From Methylovirgula sp. 4M-Z18 (GTDB lineage Bacteria > Pseudomonadota > Alphaproteobacteria > Rhizobiales > Beijerinckiaceae): 64,000 nt of DNA. The position numbers and the translations under genes are program-made. A model generated the notes under the pieces. That model was not told where the DNA came from. It saw only the letters and a list, made by a program, of their open reading frames with translations, and did not search any database. The DNA lies in contig NZ_CP149574.1 of assembly GCF_037890675.1 (NCBI RefSeq), positions 2,518,874-2,582,873 on the forward strand, read 5' to 3'. Position 1 is the stretch's first letter. Each line of letters starts with the position of its first letter. This document shows, piece after piece, positions 23,028 to 39,412 of this stretch.

Positions 23028-23864
23028 ATGCAGATCATCTCGACCGTCGCCGAACTGCGTTCGGCTCTCGCGCCGCATCGATTGGCAGGCCGCCGGATCG
23101 GTTTCGTGCCGACCATGGGCTTTTTGCATGCGGGACACGTCAGCCTGATCGAAGCGTCGGTGCGCGCGTGCGACGTGACAGTGGTGAGCATCTTCGTCAA
23201 TCCGACGCAGTTCGGCCCCAAGGAGGATTTGAGCAAATATCCGCGCGATGTCGCGCGCGACGAGGCCGCATGCCGCAATGCGGGGGCCGATATTATCTTT
23301 TTGCCGAGCGTCGAGGAGATCTATCCTCCGGGCTTTCAAACCTATGTTGAACCGGGTTCACTGGCAGCGCCACTGTGCGGCGCTTTCCGTCCGGGCCATT
23401 TTCGCGGCGTCGCGACGGTGGTGGCGAAGCTCTTCAACATGGTGCAGCCGCACGCCACCTATTTCGGCGCGAAGGATTTTCAGCAATGCGCCGTCGTGCG
23501 GCAGATGATTGTCGATCTGAACTTGCCCATCGAATTTCACGCGCTGCAAACCGTCCGTGAATCCGACGGCCTCGCGATGAGCAGCCGCAACGCCTATCTC
23601 TCAGTTCCTGACCGCGCGCGGGCGCTCAGCATCAGCCAGGGATTGCTTGCGGCGCAGGCGCTCCACCGCCAGGGCGAGCGCAGCAGCGCGCGATTGCTTG
23701 ACGCGGCGCGCGCGCATCTCGACGTCGACAGCCTGCAATATCTCGAACTCGTCGATTCGGTGACGCTTGTCGCGGTGGGCGAAACGCTCGATGGGCCGGC
23801 CGCGATGTGTATCGCCGCCTTCATCGGCCCAACGCGATTGATCGACAACGCGATGCTGCAATAG
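23028..23864 (+). CDS. panC: Pantothenate synthetase (PanC)
   Basis: Joins pantoate and beta-alanine with ATP to form pantothenate. The 278-residue product has the PTMGFLHAGH motif (the HIGH-like adenylate site) near residue 26, FVNPTQFGPKEDL, YFGAKDFQQ and MSSRN. The ATG at 23028 follows AAGAAAGAG. Together with panB it completes two of the pathway steps; ketopantoate reductase and PanD are not in the window. Confidence 0.96.
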   Translation: MQIISTVAELRSALAPHRLAGRRIGFVPTMGFLHAGHVSLIEASVRACDVTVVSIFVNPTQFGPKEDLSKYPRDVARDEAACRNAGADIIFLPSVEEIYPPGFQTYVEPGSLAAPLCGAFRPGHFRGVATVVAKLFNMVQPHATYFGAKDFQQCAVVRQMIVDLNLPIEFHALQTVRESDGLAMSSRNAYLSVPDRARALSISQGLLAAQALHRQGERSSARLLDAARAHLDVDSLQYLELVDSVTLVAVGETLDGPAAMCIAAFIGPTRLIDNAMLQ

Positions 23865-23888
23865 CCTTCGCGACAATTGCGGCAAGTT

Positions 23889-24027
23889 GGACCGCGAGCT
23901 TTTAGCTCGCAAGCGCCGGTACGGGGCTATCACGCCGTTGCGAACCGCGCCAGCGCGGGTTCGCAACATCTTGAATGTTCAACTCGGGGCAAGCCCGAGT
24001 TGAATGCGAGCTACAAGCTCGCGGTCC
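23889..24027. repeat. Multi-hairpin palindromic element between convergent genes
   Basis: Outer arms of 12 bp (23889-23900 and 24016-24027) are perfect inverted repeats. Inside are four perfect small hairpins: 23894-23910 (7-bp stem), 23937-23967 (10-bp stem extended by GCGC), 23978-24004 (11-bp stem), and 24006-24022 (7-bp stem). The whole 139 bases is therefore nested palindrome. It lies between the panC stop and the end of the convergent dehydrogenase gene. It could act as a two-way terminator or belong to a repeated extragenic palindrome family. No T-run is present for an intrinsic terminator. Confidence 0.8.
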
Positions 24028-24039
24028 AGTGTAATCACG

Positions 24040-25083
24040 CTAAACCGCGTGCTCCTGCCGGTCGATCTCCGTCACCAGCGCTTCGTCCAGAACCTTCTGC
24101 AGCCGCGTCGCCTGGCGGAAGGACGGCTCCAGCGTTTTACCGGCGCGCACCGCCTCGACGAAGCGCTCGTAATTGGTCGGCACCGGGTCGACCTCTTCCT
24201 CGCGCCACATACCCTCCTCGACATCGGCGTCCAAACATACGCGCAGTTTCGATCCGTTGGTCTGATGCAGCACTTCGAGGCTACCTTTGTCGCCGAAGAT
24301 CCGCAGGCTCAGATCGTTGAGGTGCCCGGTCGCCCAGCGGCTCGCATGCACGACGCCGAGCGCGCCATTGGCGAAATCGACGGTCATCGAAAAACTGTCG
24401 TTCGCATCGAGTTCATATTCGCCGATCCGGTTGCCCGGCGCTTTGTCGAAGGCGCGCAGGCGGCAGAAGATGCGCGCAATATCGACGCCCGCGCCATAGG
24501 AGGCAAAATCGAGAATGTGGATGCCGACATCACCCAGCACGCCGTTCGATCCGTGCTTTTGCGACAGGCGCCACAGCCATTTGCTCTCGGTGCGCCAATC
24601 GCCCCACGCTTTCGAAACGAGCCAGCTTTGCAAATAGGAAGCTTCCACGTGGCGCACCTGGCCGATCGCGCCGGACAGAACCAATTCGCGCGCGCGCTGC
24701 AATTGCGCGACATTGCGGTAGGTCAGATTGACCATGCCGACGAGGCCGAGTTTTTCGGCCGTCTCCGTCATCTCCAGCGCACGTGCGTACTCGGTCGACA
24801 GCGGCTTCTCGCAAAACACGTGCTTGTTCGCCCGCAGCGCTTGCAGTGTCGTCGCGTAATGCACGCTATCCGGCGTCACGTTGGCGACGGCATCGAACGC
24901 GCCCCACTGCAGCGCCGCGTCAAGCGACGCAAAGGTCTTGGCGATCTTGTGCGTAGCGCAGAATTCTTTTAGGCGCGCCGCATTTGTATCGACGCCCCCC
25001 ACGAGCGAGACGCCATCGATCGCGGCAAAATGTTTGGCATGCTGGTCGGCCATGCCGCCGGTTCCCAAAATCAGCAGACGCAT
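24040..25083 (-). CDS. Gfo/Idh/MocA-family NAD(P)-dependent oxidoreductase
   Basis: Sugar or polyol dehydrogenase of the Gfo/Idh/MocA family. The 347-residue product opens with a Rossmann fold (LILGTGGMADQHAKHF, residues 4-19), has the family EKP motif (VFCEKPLS near residue 93) and the catalytic-region GVLGDVGIHILDF. The substrate cannot be fixed. It lies 14 bases after a thuA-like gene, the arrangement of thuA-thuB in rhizobia, where the pair acts on trehalose and related disaccharides. No sugar ABC transporter is next to it. Confidence 0.87.
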   Translation of the reverse strand: MRLLILGTGGMADQHAKHFAAIDGVSLVGGVDTNAARLKEFCATHKIAKTFASLDAALQWGAFDAVANVTPDSVHYATTLQALRANKHVFCEKPLSTEYARALEMTETAEKLGLVGMVNLTYRNVAQLQRARELVLSGAIGQVRHVEASYLQSWLVSKAWGDWRTESKWLWRLSQKHGSNGVLGDVGIHILDFASYGAGVDIARIFCRLRAFDKAPGNRIGEYELDANDSFSMTVDFANGALGVVHASRWATGHLNDLSLRIFGDKGSLEVLHQTNGSKLRVCLDADVEEGMWREEEVDPVPTNYERFVEAVRAGKTLEPSFRQATRLQKVLDEALVTEIDRQEHAV

Positions 25084-25097
25084 CTTGAAAAACTCCG

Positions 25098-25883
25098 TCA
25101 GCGGTATCCGGCTTCGCCGGCCTTGTGCAGGCGCGGCCCGCGCTCCTCGATCTTCTCGGGCGCCCGATCGACGGGAACGTTGGGTGCGTCATGCACTGTG
25201 GTCCAGTGACCCGTCGGGTTATGCGCCCAGCGGACCGCGTTGCGCAGCACCTTGGCGACATTGGCATCGTGATAGGTCGGATAAGTTTCATGGCCGGGAC
25301 GGAAGTAAAAAATATTGCCCGCGCCGCGCCGGTACGTCAGCCCCGAACGAAACACTTCGCCGCCCTGAAACCAGGAGACGAACACCGTCTCTTGCGGTTC
25401 CGGCACCGAAAACGGTTCGCCATACATTTCCTCATGCTCGAGCTCGAAATAAGGCCCCAAACCGGCGGCGATCGGATGGCCGGGATTGACGACCCACAGC
25501 CGCTCGCGCTCGCCCGCCTCGCGCCAGGACAGAGCGCAGGGCGAGCCCATGAGGCGTTTGAAGATTTTCGAGAAATGGCCGGAATGGAGCACGATGAGCC
25601 CCATCCCCTCCCAGACCCGCTTGGCCACGCGCTCGACGATCACATCATGGACAGCGTCGTGGTCCCTGTGGCCCCACCATACCAGAACATCGCAATCCTT
25701 GAGCCGCTCCGCCGTCAGGCCGTGATCCAACTCCGGCAAAGTGGCCGTCCCAGCCTCGATGTCGCCCTCGGCGCTCAGTGCTGCGGCAATCGTGCCGTGA
25801 ATACCCTTGGGATAGTTTTGCGAGACCGTTTCGTTGGTCTGCTCGTGGATATTTTCGTTCCAGACGATGGTTCTGATGGGCAT
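25098..25883 (-). CDS. thuA: ThuA-like protein (trehalose utilisation family)
   Basis: ThuA-family protein with a class-I glutamine-amidotransferase-like fold. The product begins [20 protein letters not shown] and has [39 protein letters not shown] and [18 protein letters not shown]; about 261 residues. The ATG at 25883 follows GGAGGGA; a TTG six codons earlier is possible but weaker. In rhizobia ThuA and ThuB work in the catabolism of trehalose and maltitol through keto-sugars. The role here is inferred from that pairing. Confidence 0.85.
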   Translation of the reverse strand: MPIRTIVWNENIHEQTNETVSQNYPKGIHGTIAAALSAEGDIEAGTATLPELDHGLTAERLKDCDVLVWWGHRDHDAVHDVIVERVAKRVWEGMGLIVLHSGHFSKIFKRLMGSPCALSWREAGERERLWVVNPGHPIAAGLGPYFELEHEEMYGEPFSVPEPQETVFVSWFQGGEVFRSGLTYRRGAGNIFYFRPGHETYPTYHDANVAKVLRNAVRWAHNPTGHWTTVHDAPNVPVDRAPEKIEERGPRLHKAGEAGYR

Positions 25884-25965
25884 CGGTTCCCTCCCCGGCA
25901 ATTGCAGCTTATCGGATTCAAAGCGCTTTGAAAGCTTTGCGCAAATCTACCCGCGAATCGTCCAA

Positions 25966-25993
25966 TAAAAAAGGCCGCCCGAACGGGCGGCCT
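25966..25993 (-). terminator. Intrinsic terminator after rpoC
   Basis: A perfect 10-bp stem (AGGCCGCCCG with CGGGCGGCCT) is followed on the minus strand by six T residues, 14 bases after the rpoC stop. It closes the rplJ-rplL-rpoB-rpoC transcript. Confidence 0.92.
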
Positions 25994-26007
25994 CTTATTT
26001 CGCTGGA

Positions 26008-30186
<4,179 letters not shown>

Positions 30187-30289
30187 CACCATCTCCTGAA
30201 TCGCAGAAACCGCCAACACGCGCGTTTCCGCCGGAAAAATCTTCGTAAATGCGAGGAGCGGGCTATGTCCGCTCCCCCTTCATCAAATC

Positions 30290-34438
<4,149 letters not shown>

Positions 34439-34515
34439 GTAGCTCCTCGCAACTTGCAACTTGGGACCTCAAGTCCCGGAAAATATCTGCCGCTGCCCGA
34501 AAGGCAGTCGGTTAT

Positions 34516-34585
34516 CGGTCTTAGGCAGTCGGCTCAACGCTCTGATGCAGGGGCTCAAAGCCCGACTGCCGACTGCCTAAGACCG
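34516..34585 (-). promoter_or_regulatory. Long inverted repeat in the rplL-rpoB spacer
   Basis: Arms of 17 bp (34516-34532 and 34569-34585) are perfect inverted repeats, with a small inner hairpin GGGCT/AGCCC (34551-34563) in the loop. A ten-base part of the arm is repeated directly at 34502-34511. In the mRNA this forms a stem about 100 bases before rpoB. There is no T-run, so it fits an RNA processing or attenuation site more than an intrinsic terminator. The rest of the 34439-34667 spacer shows no gene. Confidence 0.7.
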
Positions 34586-34667
34586 CGGAACGGCCAAACG
34601 GCCCCAGGGCAAAGGCCCGGGACCGTCCAGATTTAAGTTGGAAACGCGAACTGCGCTTCCAAGGAAA

Positions 34668-35042
34668 TTACTTGAGCTCGACCTTGGCGCCGACCTTCTC
34701 GAGGGCTTCCTTGATCTTCTTGGCTTCGTCCTTGCCGACGCCTTCCTTGACCGGCTTCGGAGCGCCTTCGACGAGGTCCTTGGCTTCCTTGAGGCCCAGG
34801 CCCGTGATCGCACGGACTTCCTTGATCACTTCGATCTTCTTGTCGCCGGCGGCAGCCAGAACGACCGTGAATTCGGTCTGCTCTTCAACCGGAGCGGCGG
34901 CAGCGCCCGCAGGAGCGGCAGCAACAGCCACGGCAGCGGCAGCCGAAACACCCCACTTTGCTTCCAGAGCCTTGGCGAGCTCGGCAGCTTCGAGAACGGT
35001 CAGGGCCGACAGCTCTTCGACGATCTTTTCAATGTTGGACAT
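34668..35042 (-). CDS. rplL: 50S ribosomal protein L7/L12
   Basis: Forms the flexible stalk that recruits translation factors. The 124-residue product has the N-terminal dimerisation part ([27 protein letters not shown]), an Ala-rich hinge, and the C-terminal domain with [20 protein letters not shown]. Normal length. It lies 93 bases after rplJ. Confidence 0.98.
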   Translation of the reverse strand: MSNIEKIVEELSALTVLEAAELAKALEAKWGVSAAAAVAVAAAPAGAAAAPVEEQTEFTVVLAAAGDKKIEVIKEVRAITGLGLKEAKDLVEGAPKPVKEGVGKDEAKKIKEALEKVGAKVELK

Positions 35043-35135
35043 GGTTACTTCCTATAAGATTGTTCGGTTCGAACTTTATGACCTTTGCGAATGATGCAGG
35101 CATCACGCGCAACTTCGTTTTAGGGACGGCCTCGA

Positions 35136-35651
35136 TCAGGCCGCATCTCGGTTGGCATAGGCCCCAAACACACGAGCGAGCTTTGCAGCCGGCGCGGTGG
35201 TGAGCTGTGCGAGCTTCGTCGCCGGAGCCTGAATGAGGCCCACGAGCTTGCCGCGCAGTTCGTCGAGCGACGGCATGGTGGCGAGCGCCTTCACACCATC
35301 GACATTAAGGGCGGTCTTACCCATAGCGCCGCCCAGGAGCACGAACTTGTCGTGATCCTTGGCGAAAGCTGCGGCGACCTTCGGCGCTGCGACCGGATCG
35401 TCCGAATAGGCGATCAGGGTCGGTCCCTTCAGGAGGGAGCCGATGCTCACAACATCCGTGCCTTCGAGAGCGATCTTGGCGAGACGGTTCTTGGCGACCT
35501 CAACCGATGCGCCAGCTTCGCGCATCTGCTTGCGCAGACGCTGCATCTGGGCGACGGTCAGACCAGAGTACTGCGCCACGACCACAACGCCTGTTTTGGA
35601 AAACACGCCGTTGAGATGCGAGACGGCCTCTTTCTTTTCCGCTCTATCCAC
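35136..35651 (-). CDS. rplJ: 50S ribosomal protein L10
   Basis: Stalk base that carries L7/L12 dimers, and in E. coli represses its own mRNA through a leader. The 171-residue product begins [17 protein letters not shown] and has [22 protein letters not shown] and [12 protein letters not shown]. The start codon is GTG at 35651 with only a weak GAGAG upstream. In most related genomes rplA lies just upstream; here it is 5 kb away. Confidence 0.96.
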   Translation of the reverse strand: MDRAEKKEAVSHLNGVFSKTGVVVVAQYSGLTVAQMQRLRKQMREAGASVEVAKNRLAKIALEGTDVVSIGSLLKGPTLIAYSDDPVAAPKVAAAFAKDHDKFVLLGGAMGKTALNVDGVKALATMPSLDELRGKLVGLIQAPATKLAQLTTAPAAKLARVFGAYANRDAA

Positions 35652-35692
35652 GAGTTACTCTCTTCAGATTAGCGGGGATGAACCCGCTGGTT

Positions 35693-35743
35693 GCACTGAC
35701 CGCTCCGGTACGCCAAGGCGCGATTGGAGCGGCACCTGAGTGC
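35693..35743 (-). promoter_or_regulatory. Candidate L10 autoregulatory leader structure
   Basis: Directly upstream of rplJ the transcript can form a two-tier stem: GCACT/AGTGC (35693-35697 with 35739-35743) and CCGCTCC/GGAGCGG (35700-35706 with 35726-35732), with an inner CGCC/GGCG. Known L10 leaders have irregular tiered stems just before rplJ, so this is a good place and shape. The whole spacer 35652-36404 (753 bases) contains this structure, further small hairpins, and the promoter at 36.1 kb; no gene is supported in it. Confidence 0.5.
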
Positions 35744-36090
35744 CTGTCCCCGTAACCGGCCCAAAGGGCGGCACGGCGAGATGGTTCGAACCGAACAAAG
35801 ATGTGAGAAAGCCACACCTAAAAAAACCCGGTTTTCCCCGTCTATGCGGGCTGGAATGTCGCTCCGGGAGATCCCGGCACTCCGATTAAGCTTCTGGTCT
35901 TGCGGGCGAACCCGCGTTACCAAAAGCGCCTGCAGTCTCGGACAGGACAAAGCCAGCAAAGACGCGAGACAAGGTCCCGGTCTGCCGGCCTATCCACCGC
36001 CTATCAGATTGATTTATCGGACGATAAACCGGATCTGGTGGCGGAAGCTGATGAAACTTTTGCTGCCAGCAAAGATTCGGCAGCGGCCTC

Positions 36091-36119
36091 TACATAAAGC
36101 CTTGCAAGTCTCTTGCCAA
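36091..36119 (-). promoter_or_regulatory. Promoter of the rplJ-rplL-rpoB-rpoC operon
   Basis: On the minus strand TTGGCA is separated by 17 bases from TATGTA, close to consensus. The 15-mer tgccaagaggaaaat covering and extending upstream of the -35 (36114-36128 on the plus strand) also occurs at the secE promoter. Transcription from here gives a leader of about 430 bases before rplJ. Confidence 0.7.
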
Positions 36120-36404
36120 GAGGAAAATGCAAGGAATTTCGCAGATGCGAAAAACCTTCGCAACCGGCGCCTTAAGATACGAAACGTAACTATATGGTTT
36201 TGTTGCGCAAATAATCGCGGAGCGAGCGAAGTCAAGATCCGTCGCTGGCGCCGAAATCCGCCCGAGACGTCGCGGAAAGTCAAAAAAATGCGATCAAAAT
36301 CCCCCGATCGCGCCGCCAGCAGGCGGGGATAGCATCTCAATGCGGCTTTACCCCCGCCCTCTCCCTATGCAACAAATTCGTAACAATGAGAGCGGAGGCA
36401 GGGG

Positions 36405-37709
36405 ATGGTGCCAGCAGGCCGACAAGAAGAGCGCTTTGGGATCGGGGGCATCCTTGCTGCGGTGATCGGCAATGGCTTCGAATTCTTCGATTTCACCGTC
36501 TATCTCGCCTATGCCACGGCCATCGGCGCGGCCTTCTATCCCAGCGAACGGCCGATGCTCAGCTATCTCGCCTCCACGGCGATCTTCGGCATCGGCTTCA
36601 TCGGCCGGCCGCTCGGCGGCATTTTCCTCGGGGCCTATGGCGACCGAGTCGGCCGCAAGAAGGCGATGACCCTCACCATCGGCATCATGGCGGTGGCGAG
36701 CGCCATGATCGCCTTCGTCCCCGGCTATGGTGTCATCGGCCTCCTCGCCCCGGCTTTGCTGATCGTTGCCCGCATCCTGCAAGGGATCGCCGCTGGCGGC
36801 GAAATGGGGCCAGCCACCATGTTCATGCTCGAATCCGCGCCGCCGGCTAAGCGCAATTATTATGGCTCGTGGCAATTCGCGAGCCAGAATCTCTCGAGCG
36901 TCCTGGTCGGCCTGATCGGCCTAGCGCTCGCCGGCATTTTCGCGGAAGGCACGATCAACACATGGGCGTGGCGCATTCCCTTCGCGATCGGCATTTTGAT
37001 CGCCCCGGTCGGCATGTATATCCGCTCACACTTGCGCGAAACCCTGGATCAGGAGGTGCAGAAGGCGCCGCCGCCGTTCGACCAGGTCATGCATATGCTG
37101 TTCGTCGAAAACTGGCCGCGCATTCTTCTCGGCATGGGCCTGATCAGCGGCCTGACCATCACGCAATATTTCATCCTCAGCATGCCTGGCTTTGCGAAAA
37201 CCGTGCTGCACCTGCCGCAGTCGACGATCATGCTCGGCAGCTTCATCCACGGCCTTGCCGGCGTCGGCGGCGCGTTGATCGGCGGCCTGCTGGCCGACCG
37301 CTATGGCCTCAGGAGCGTGACGATCATTTCGCGCCTGCTCCTGTTGATCATCGCCGTCCCGATCATGCAATTCGTCGTCGGCATGCCGACCCCGGCAAGC
37401 TATGTCTTCACGGTGACGACCATCATGCTCTTCCACGCCATCGGCGGCGGGTTAGGCATTCTCTATATCCCCTTGATTTTCCCGCCGATCATTCGGGCGA
37501 CGGCGCTTGCGTTTACCTATGCGTTCAGCGTCGCTATCTTCGGCGGCACGGCGCCCTACATCACATCGTGGCTGACTGCGGCCACCGGCGATCCTTTGGC
37601 ATCGACTTATTATGTGATTGCAGCTAATCTTGTTATGATCGCCAGCGTTATGCTGGTCCGCAAAGAGGGCTTTGCCCCAAAGGCCAGCGTCGCCCTTTCG
37701 CAAGGGTGA
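36405..37709 (+). CDS. MFS transporter, metabolite:H+ symporter (MHS) type
   Basis: Inner-membrane proton symporter, probably for an organic acid or similar solute. The 434-residue product has about 12 membrane segments, the N-terminal GNGFEFFDFTVYLAYA block typical of MHS carriers, the loop 2-3 motif GAYGDRVGRKKAM near residue 77, and RILQGIAAGGEMGPA in helix 4. The ATG at 36405 follows GGAGG. It is transcribed away from rplJ and begins the 5-kb insertion between the two parts of the beta cluster. The substrate is unknown. Confidence 0.9.
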   Translation: MVPAGRQEERFGIGGILAAVIGNGFEFFDFTVYLAYATAIGAAFYPSERPMLSYLASTAIFGIGFIGRPLGGIFLGAYGDRVGRKKAMTLTIGIMAVASAMIAFVPGYGVIGLLAPALLIVARILQGIAAGGEMGPATMFMLESAPPAKRNYYGSWQFASQNLSSVLVGLIGLALAGIFAEGTINTWAWRIPFAIGILIAPVGMYIRSHLRETLDQEVQKAPPPFDQVMHMLFVENWPRILLGMGLISGLTITQYFILSMPGFAKTVLHLPQSTIMLGSFIHGLAGVGGALIGGLLADRYGLRSVTIISRLLLLIIAVPIMQFVVGMPTPASYVFTVTTIMLFHAIGGGLGILYIPLIFPPIIRATALAFTYAFSVAIFGGTAPYITSWLTAATGDPLASTYYVIAANLVMIASVMLVRKEGFAPKASVALSQG

Positions 37710-37779
37710 GATAATTATATAAAAACTATAGCATTAGCTCCAATAGGTGTTAAGGTGCGTCCGGTATAAGGATCATCCC

Positions 37780-38568
37780 ATGAACTTTCTCCACGCAATT
37801 AACCCGCTTTATTCGCTTTCGGGTCTTTTCGTCGGCGCATTGGTCGGATTTACCGGCGTTGGCGGCGGGTCGCTGATGACGCCGCTGCTAGTGCTGCTTT
37901 TTGGCATTCATCCCTCGACCGCGGTCGGCACCGACCTGCTCTACGCCGGTCTCACCAAGATCAGCGGCACCCTCGTCCACGGCAAGAACGACACGGTCGA
38001 CTGGCGCATCACCCGGCGCCTGGCCACGGGCAGCGCGCCTGCGGCGGCGCTCACCCTGGCGGCGCTCGCCTATTTCGGCCATGACAACAAGGCCACCAAC
38101 GATCTCATCAGCACGACGCTGGGCTTCGCGCTCATCATCACCGCCATCACCCTCGTTTTCCGCCGCTGGCTGCTCGCGGCGCTGGCAGAGCGGATGGCGT
38201 ATCTCTCCGACAGCCGGATCCGCACGCTCACAATTCTGCTTGGGGCATTCCTCGGCGTGCTCGTGTCGATTTCATCGGTCGGCGCAGGCGCGATCGGCGT
38301 GACGGCGCTGCTGATCCTCTATCCCAGACTGCCGACCGTCCGAATCGTCGGTTCCGACATCGCCCATGCGGTGCCGCTCACCCTGATCGCCGGCGCCGGC
38401 CATTGGCTGATCGGCACGATCGATTGGGGCCTGCTCGTCTCGCTGCTCATCGGCTCCCTGCCCGGCATCGCGCTCGGCAGCCTGCTGGCCGCCCGGGTGC
38501 CGGATACGATATTGCGACCGATTCTGGCCGGCACGCTGATTTTGGTCGGCGGTCGCCTCGCGTTCTAA
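37780..38568 (+). CDS. TSUP-family (TauE/SafE) membrane permease
   Basis: Sulfite exporter TauE/SafE family membrane protein of about 262 residues with some eight membrane segments. The first segment has the family pattern SGLFVGALVGFTGVGGGSLM, and the second half has VSISSVGAGAIGVTALLILYP, the internal repeat. The ATG at 37780 follows AAGGA; a GTG at 37747 is the alternative. Family members move organosulfur anions, but no sulfur-metabolism gene is adjacent, so the substrate is open. Confidence 0.88.
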   Translation: MNFLHAINPLYSLSGLFVGALVGFTGVGGGSLMTPLLVLLFGIHPSTAVGTDLLYAGLTKISGTLVHGKNDTVDWRITRRLATGSAPAAALTLAALAYFGHDNKATNDLISTTLGFALIITAITLVFRRWLLAALAERMAYLSDSRIRTLTILLGAFLGVLVSISSVGAGAIGVTALLILYPRLPTVRIVGSDIAHAVPLTLIAGAGHWLIGTIDWGLLVSLLIGSLPGIALGSLLAARVPDTILRPILAGTLILVGGRLAF

Positions 38569-38647
38569 ACCCTCTACCTACCGCTGTAGAGGAGACAACA
38601 CGGCCGCCCGACAGAGGCGGCGGGGACAAAGACGGAAGGAGAGCCGG

Positions 38648-39322
38648 TTGAACAAGGAATGGGCGCAACACGGGCGGGGCGTGACCGCCGATCCGGCCGG
38701 CGCGGATACCTACCACCGTTGGGCCCCTTTCTATGACCTCGTCTTCGACTGGCCCTTCCACCCCGGGCGCCTTGCCGCCGCCAACGCTGCGGCGCAAGTC
38801 ACGCCGCCGAACGGCAAGCTCCTGGTTGCCGGCGTCGGCACCGGCCTCGAACTCGACCTTCTGCCCCGCAATCTGCAGGTGACGGGAATCGACCTCGCCC
38901 GGCCCATGCTCGACGTTGCCCGCAGGCGTGTCGCGCACAAGCGCCTCAGCCATGTGGTGGCGCTGCGTGTCATGGACGCCGGTGCCCTCGAATTCGAGGA
39001 TGACAGCCTCGACACGGTGCTCGCGCCTTATCTGATGAGCGTGGTGGCGGATCCCGCACGCGTCCTCACCGACATGTGGCGCGTGACCCGCCCAGGCGGC
39101 CATCTCGTGATTCTCAATCACTTCGCCGCCGAACGAGGCTTGCGCGCACGGCTGGAACGGACCCTGGATGGCGCCGGGTCCTGGCTGGGCTGGCACCCCA
39201 ATTTCCCCTACGCCGCCGTCGGCGACTGGCTCAAGGCGCAGCCGGACGCGACATTGCTGGAGAGCCGCGCCGTTGCGCCGTTGCGGCTGTTCACGCTGCT
39301 GCGTGTAAAAAAGGGAGCGTGA
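38648..39322 (+). CDS. Class I SAM-dependent methyltransferase
   Basis: Rossmann-fold methyltransferase of 224 residues. Motif I is LLVAGVGTGLELDLLP near residue 58, followed by GIDLARPMLDVARRR and the post-motif LDTVLAPYLMSVV. The start is TTG at 38648, supported by AAGGAGAG at a good distance. The pattern resembles phosphatidylethanolamine N-methyltransferase (PmtA-like) and ubiquinone-type methyltransferases, but the substrate cannot be assigned. Confidence 0.83.
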   Translation: MNKEWAQHGRGVTADPAGADTYHRWAPFYDLVFDWPFHPGRLAAANAAAQVTPPNGKLLVAGVGTGLELDLLPRNLQVTGIDLARPMLDVARRRVAHKRLSHVVALRVMDAGALEFEDDSLDTVLAPYLMSVVADPARVLTDMWRVTRPGGHLVILNHFAAERGLRARLERTLDGAGSWLGWHPNFPYAAVGDWLKAQPDATLLESRAVAPLRLFTLLRVKKGA

Positions 39323-39412
39323 GCTTTCCCTTAGCGCTTGTGCTCGACCAATTCGCTTGAGGCGACGATTTTCGCAATATTTGCAAGCGGCTTTTCTTTG
39401 CCGTCGTGCCGT

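Noticed and set aside
34516-34585. Intrinsic terminator between rplL and rpoB
   Set aside because: The stem is strong but no T-run follows on the transcribed strand, and rpoB would otherwise lack a promoter.
35724-36332. A 202-codon plus-strand frame in the rplJ upstream spacer
   Set aside because: It overlaps the rplJ promoter and leader structures, is rich in Arg/Lys/Ser without any domain, and has no good ribosome-binding site.
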